Made by a program: the position numbers and the translations under genes. The notes beneath the pieces were generated by a model that saw only the letters and a program-made list of their open reading frames with translations, was not told where the DNA came from and did not search any database. Of a stretch of DNA of 64,000 nt, positions 62,021 through 64,000 are shown one piece after another; the stretch's first letter is position 1; every line of letters begins with the position of its first letter. The stretch covers positions 7,351,001-7,415,000 of the forward strand of contig JAZGTH010000065.1 in NCBI GenBank assembly GCA_036877525.1. The letters run 5' to 3'. Origin of the DNA: Chromobotia macracanthus. Its lineage: Eukaryota; Chordata; Actinopteri; Cypriniformes; Botiidae.

Positions 62021-63792
62021 GCCATTTTTTTAGACACATTTCTCCTCGTCGCACAGTTTTGATTTCATACTGTATGCTCAAACACATTCATGCATTTTTG
62101 AACAAAACAATTACAAAGCAATTGTGGCTCTCCAAACAAAGTATTAAAAATTCAAAAGCTCAGTCCAGCTATAGCCCTGACACCTCTGAAAAGCAAGCAA
62201 GAAAAAAGGGATAATTTATTATACAGGGTTTCCTTTGCTTTTAACTTAAGTATATTCTTAATAATTAATATAATAAATAAAATTAATATAATAAAATTAA
62301 TATTCTTGGCTTCAAACTGAGTGGCAGGCGTTCTTGATGTGTATATAGCATATATAATAATAATAATAATAATAATAATTTGATATAAAAACACTATTCT
62401 ACATCACAGTACTTGAGAAATGGGACCCATAGAAAAGAATTGTTGAGGAGAGATTGTGCTTCATAAAATGAACACCACACAGGGGTAAAATTCCACTATA
62501 CATAATGAATGTTTCACTGCATGATTGATAGATTGCACTAATATAACCACAGTAAAACTAGTTTATGGATGGTTTCTATGCCACCTGTTCCACATATCCT
62601 TAAACACGCTAGCTTGATTTTTTTAGTGCCCTCACCTCGTTGTTATTTGTGCATTGTTGTCCACATGTAATCCCCCAGATTTACCTAGATTTAGAAAGCC
62701 AAGTTTGTAGTGTTTACACTGGAGATATTGACAGTTCTCTTGAAATCAGAGCAAAGTGATTTTAACGATGACTCACAGCTAAAACCACTGTTCTGCTTTT
62801 ATGCTGTCAGTTAAACAGGCTGACAGTGTGGGTTGTACTGCGCTAAAGAGCTTCATGTATATATGTTTGGATGTACGAGCATTGGAGTGGAGTACTATGT
62901 ACAGTAAAAGCTGTTGACATTTCACTGAAACATTAAATATTTTGAGATGCAGACGTAAGAACAAAAATCCATATTAATCAATTCATCATGATATTAAGGG
63001 CATACAGGAAATTATCACCTGTGTCTTTTTTAGAGGCATTTGCAATTTGTTTCTGTGAGTACTGCGCGTGTGTGTGTTCTGCACTCCCCTGATTCTGCAC
63101 CTCAGGGTCTTGACCATAGTATGGTTTGTTTGTGTATGTGCCTTCTGTGACTCTAGAGGAGGCAAAACACAGGCCAAGGAAAACATATGGGACACTGCTG
63201 GGATATTGTCACCTGCTGCTGGTGCACCCATTGTGGCCATTTTAGGATTACTTTGAATCAACCCAAACTAATGATAATACAATCATCTCCCCTAGTAAAC
63301 CCTTATGGATACAGAGCTCTTATTTTGGTATACATTTTTTTTTTTTGCCTTGAGCACTAAATAAAGACATCTGCCACATCTTTCTTTTGTGTAAATATAA
63401 ATAATCTAATAGAAAAAGAAAACTTACAGCATCTTAATTTTTCTGTTTTGTACACAAAGCTGTTTTCGCACCTGTCTCCTCTACTGAAGTACCCAGTGCT
63501 GGGACCCAGTGCACTCCAAACAGACATCCTCCTTTTCCCCTAATCCCAAAAAGTGCAGGTGTTCTTCCGAGCTTAAAATTACAGCATTATTTGCAAACCT
63601 CGGCTGAACAGCTAGGCAAATTAAATTAGCTCTCCCCTTATGAGAGAAGAGATTTTGAATATTTCTTGAATATTTCTTGATCTCTAAAAATATGCCAAAA
63701 TATCTAAAATATTATAGATAAGATAAATCATGTCAAATTACCTATTCACCTATCACCTAATGGAAAAATAAACCTATTCCATTCCTTTGTGG
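62021..63792. other. noncoding DNA, no gene seen
   Basis: An AT-rich part at 62260-62310 repeats AAAATTAATATAATA. A (TAA)n microsatellite lies at 62354-62380. Nothing else is supported. The 5' limit of the retroelement that follows is not clear and may start near 63740. Confidence 0.55.
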
Positions 63793-63894
63793 TGGAATGA
63801 ACTGCCAGCCTCCACCCGATCTGCTGAGACCATCACAACCTTCAAAAAACAACTCAAAACACACCTGTTTCGCAGACACCTGTCTGAACCCTAA
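63793..63894 (+). pseudogene. 3' end of a non-LTR retrotransposon ORF2
   Basis: The plus-strand frame reads WNELPASTRSAETITTFKKQ then LKTHLFRRHLSEP and a stop at 63892-63894. The pattern 'WN.LP...R....L..FK..LKTHLF' is the usual C-terminal end of fish CR1/L2/Rex-type reverse transcriptase proteins. Only 33 codons are recognisable. The rest upstream is missing or decayed, as in the common 5' truncation made by target-primed reverse transcription. The frame itself has no stop, so this insertion is younger than the LINE relic at 13.3 kb. Confidence 0.75.
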
Positions 63895-64000
63895 TGCTCT
63901 TCTATTCTATTCCTCTATCCTATCCTTCTATCCTTACAAAAAAAATTCCCTGACTCTAGTCTATCTTTCTCTCTAGTAACAGAATACAATGTCCGCTTGT
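63895..64000 (+). mobile_element. 3' untranslated part of the same retroelement, runs off window
   Basis: Pyrimidine-rich sequence (CTTCTATTCTATTCCTCTAT and similar) follows the stop codon. Its tail and target duplication would lie beyond position 64000. Confidence 0.55.

Noticed and set aside
1..64000. Bacterial-type operons, phage, toxin or defence system
   Set aside because: There are no long adjacent frames, ribosome-binding sites or relevant domains. Composition and repeats are those of a fish nuclear genome.

Overview
The window looks like vertebrate nuclear DNA from a teleost fish, probably an otophysan (characin, catfish or carp lineage). The evidence is an AT-rich, CpG-poor composition; no long open frames; canonical GT-AG splice signals; and repeats I recognise from fish genomes. 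These repeats are two Tc1-like transposons, tRNA-derived SINE pieces with a 'TTGGCAGACRCTTTTATCC'-type tail, a dispersed repeat with a GTTAGG/TTAGGGG core, and degraded non-LTR reverse transcriptase. Nothing bacterial, plasmid or viral is visible. The species call is inference; the repeat families are recalled, not searched.

Coding content is very small. The best-supported gene piece is on the minus strand at 11152-11405. Two exons (56 and 121 bp) are separated by a 77-bp GT-AG intron, their phases fit, and each has one usable frame. Joined, they read on without a stop. I do not recognise the protein. A possible third exon lies just upstream at 11548-11601. Single candidate exons with good splice signals but no known product lie at 3511-3577(-), 5610-5696(-), 6623-6751(+), 28492-28562(-) and 42125-42275(+); these are weak calls. 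The window is therefore either a gene desert with one small gene or, more likely, mostly introns and flanks of one or more large genes.

Layout. 1-11.1 kb: unique, mostly noncoding DNA with candidate exons and a nested hairpin. 11.15-11.6 kb: the minus-strand exon cluster. 12.4-13.9 kb: a SINE piece, then a broken LINE reverse transcriptase interrupted by an AT-rich hairpin block. 14-21 kb: unique DNA with one long CT microsatellite. 21.1-21.4 kb: a dispersed fish repeat. 22-30 kb: unique DNA with a 19-bp perfect hairpin at 28.9 kb. 30.07-32.3 kb: a repeat cluster ending in a complete but dead Tc1-like element. 35.8-36.1 kb: a second Tc1 relic. 44.2 kb: a SINE piece. 48.2-48.6 kb: a probable solo LTR. 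52.1 kb: a homopolymer block that looks like an assembly fault. 61.8-62.0 kb: a small cluster of transcription-factor-like sites. 63.8 kb to the end: the 3' end of another non-LTR element, which runs out of the window.

I see no genes acting together as a system. The items most worth following are the unidentified exon pair, the perfect hairpins, an identical 16-bp palindrome present twice 40 kb apart, and the homopolymer block.
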